Positions 31,500-33,141 of a stretch of 33,141 nucleotides of DNA are shown in pieces. The DNA comes from Oppiella nova (lineage: Eukaryota; Arthropoda; Arachnida; Sarcoptiformes; Oppiidae): the NCBI GenBank assembly GCA_905397405.1, contig CAJPVJ010000135.1, forward strand, positions 3,588-36,728. Direction: 5' to 3'. The stretch's first letter is position 1. The number at the start of each line of letters is the position of its first letter. Below the pieces are notes generated by a model. It ran no database searches, was not told the DNA's origin, and was given only the letters and a program-made list of their open reading frames with translations. Both the position numbers and the translations under genes were made by a program.

Positions 31500-32074
31500 T
31501 ATTTGTGAATTTTATAATTTTGTTTATTATACCAGAACTCTATTTTCCAAATTTATTTCATTTGAGTTTATTGTTTTATAAATATTAATTAAGATAGCAT
31601 ACTTACTATACCTATTGGCTATATTATCCTTATCGGTTACATTATAAATTTAAAATTACTTAATAACTCTTTTAATAAATTATAATTTCATTATTATTAT
31701 ACTGTATATTTCTAATCAAAATAAATGTTTAACTATCTGTCAGTATAGGTTTTCATTGTTAACGTACAGTACTGTATGTTTAATCTAATATGTTTTTAAT
31801 AATTTTCTTTTTAATTTTTATATTAATAGTATAATACAATAATGTTGTTTATAACAGAACTGGATAAAGCTAAAACATATAAATATTAAAAGAATAATAT
31901 ATTATAAATGTTTAAATAAAAATATTTTTAACTATAATAAAATTAAAACTATAAAAATTGATTAATAAAAATTTAATTAAAATGAGTTTAATTTAACTTA
32001 AAAACATATTTGAAGTTTTAATTTTTATAAATTGGATTTATTTTTTTGAAAACCCATCATAAATAACAATAAAA
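31500..32074. other. AT-rich spacer
   Basis: No gene. Bases 31590-31800 repeat the 3' flank seen at 19720-19900. Confidence 0.45.
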
Positions 32075-32195
32075 ATGATGACTACCAAGCTGATACTGAT
32101 ATGTTTAATCATAACAGTGACAATTGCTATGGTAAAAGGTACATGGTACGAGCAACAAAGTAGATATGAAAGAAAGGAAAGAGAAATGCGCAAGG
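32075..32195 (+). CDS. Candidate first exon of a small secreted peptide
   Basis: MMTTKLILICLIITVTIAMV with KG following is a textbook signal peptide. After it come TWYEQQSRYERKEREMRKG, charged and without Cys, and a donor-like AAGG/GTATAAA at 32195/32196. If unspliced, the frame runs to 32338 as hydrophobic AT-rich sequence unlikely to be real. A possible acceptor at ~32300 would add a short tail ending at 32338. I do not recognise the family. Confidence 0.42.
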
Positions 32196-32339
32196 GTATA
32201 AAAATTTATTTATTGATAAATGTTAATTATGTCATTTATATATCATTACATTTATTTTCCAATAGTAAATTGAATTTTATTATTTTAATACAAATTATAG
32301 GTATTATGATATTAACTTTAAATAAAATTATAATATGAA

Positions 32340-32640
32340 TTAATATAACATAAACTAACTATTAAACACAAAAATACTCCCACCTACCGTAGGAGGTCTA
32401 TACTTATTAAACACCCCAATAAGGGTGTACAGTAGTGAACAAGGTTTGTATAGCCATTTTCAAAGTTAATCACAATAATTTGTGGATTCCTAATAATGAC
32501 AGCATAATTTTGAGTATACAATATAAACCCATGTATCAACTTAATCAATAATATTATTAAATGGCTATGACCAGGCAATTAACTATTAACAGAAATACTT
32601 GACCGTATAGTCAGTTATGTTTGTTGTGAGCATTAAGGCC
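32340..32640. other. Spacer with no identified gene
   Basis: Slightly richer in GC than its neighbours, with small palindromes (CCTACCGTAGG, and CACCCCAATAAGGGTG). I could not assign a gene or element. Confidence 0.35.
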
Positions 32641-32642
32641 CC

Positions 32643-32880
32643 AATAAATATGAATATAAACCTCTATTCAGCCATACATTCATTAATAATTTCAAAAACC
32701 TTTGTGACTTGCAATTAGTTTTGGACCCCAAGTGTGTGAATGATTGTCACTTTGAATGTCTTATGGATTGTGAATCTCTTGAATTTCCTGATTAGATTCC
32801 TTTTACACTCCGATCTGTAAACTAGACTGCTTTGAGTCCTTTTGTGGCAAAGTTAATGGAACCCGAGCATATGCCGTGTG
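32643..32880 (+). pseudogene. Cys-rich coding relic, possibly DEG/ENaC-derived
   Basis: One frame reads KYEYKPLFSHTFINNFKNLC, then LQLVLDPKCVNDCHFECLMD, then CESLEFPD and a stop, then more codons with further stops. The CxxxCxxxCxxxC spacing followed by SLEFP resembles the Cys cluster just before TM2 in DEG/ENaC subunits (KCVNYCPKDCLTVEY in the window's own unit 3). No TM2 follows, so the link is weak. Confidence 0.3.
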
Positions 32881-33049
32881 ACTAAATAGAGCAAGTTAAA
32901 TAGCACATCAAAAATTGTACAAAATAATAATAAATGAATAATTTTTACTTGTACAAACACGATGTCAAACAAAAAATTTTTATTTAAATTAAGAATTTTT
33001 GGTATTACCATAAAAATATATAAAGTTAATAATGACAAATAATAAAAAA

Positions 33050-33141
33050 ATGTGAATTCATATCAAACCACTATTACTAAGACAACGCTCACAATACAGA
33101 CATTTTTACAGTGATTTGAAAGTATAATATTAAGATTATTT
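33050..33141 (+). promoter_or_regulatory. Leader palindrome, copy 6, heading a further gene beyond the edge
   Basis: The last 90 bases of the window are identical to 28252-28340: the leader element, then AAAGTATAATATTAAGATTA and TTT. In the 28-kb gene the ATG comes 48 bases after the equivalent point, so another member probably starts about 50 bases past the window end. Confidence 0.7.

Noticed and set aside
32384-32578. Minus-strand open frame
   Set aside because: No recognisable domain, no splice context, composition of translated spacer. The same holds for 32853-33038 on the minus strand.
1-33141. CRISPR arrays, tRNA or rRNA genes, retroelements
   Set aside because: No regularly spaced direct repeats, no cloverleaf or rRNA-like sequence, and no reverse transcriptase or long terminal repeats were recognised.

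Overview
The window looks like a piece of an acariform mite (or similar chelicerate) nuclear genome. It is very AT-rich, has short GT-AG introns of about 50-80 bp, and carries DEG/ENaC-type channel sequence with the IGGL-GLWFG signature before TM2. The species cannot be named from the sequence alone.

Layout. (1) Bases 3-3172 hold three head-to-tail DEG/ENaC channel units. The TM2 end of one unit reads straight into the TM1 start of the next, but other breaks suggest decay. (2) Bases 3902-4306, with a possible small exon at 4652-4693, form a GC-richer minus-strand exon for an acidic, Gly/Val/Asp-rich protein of unknown function; a 125-bp palindromic element sits in its intron. (3) Bases 4694-6402 are AT-rich and empty. 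(4) Bases 6403-31499 are a tandem array, all on the plus strand, of one gene family. An N-terminal RCC1-like propeller is joined through a Gln/Lys/Pro-rich linker and a phase-1 intron to a C-terminal protein kinase whose motifs look most like the eIF2alpha-kinase (PEK) group. One member (10905-13384) carries a CLCA-like vWFA domain in place of RCC1, joined by the same phase-1 intron. (5) Bases 32075-33048 hold a candidate small secreted peptide exon and a Cys-rich relic. The last 90 bases repeat the leader of the 28-kb gene, so another member probably starts just past the right edge.

State of the array. The only copy that reads as fully intact is 28388-30807 (4 exons, 740 aa). The copy at 20718-23177 differs by a single in-frame TGA. 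Copies at 6761, 14136, 17174 and 24886 have frameshifts, stops or deletions. The vWFA copy is interrupted by a perfect 126-bp inverted duplication of its own exon-intron-exon junction. Partial relics lie at 9885, 20226, 23470, 26880 and 31090. A conserved palindromic element of about 70 bp precedes most first exons; in the first gene it is split by a hAT-like MITE with an 8-bp target duplication.

If the products work as their domains suggest, these are cytosolic kinases with interchangeable N-terminal sensor or scaffold domains, expanding and decaying in birth-and-death fashion as stress or defence genes often do. That functional reading is inference.
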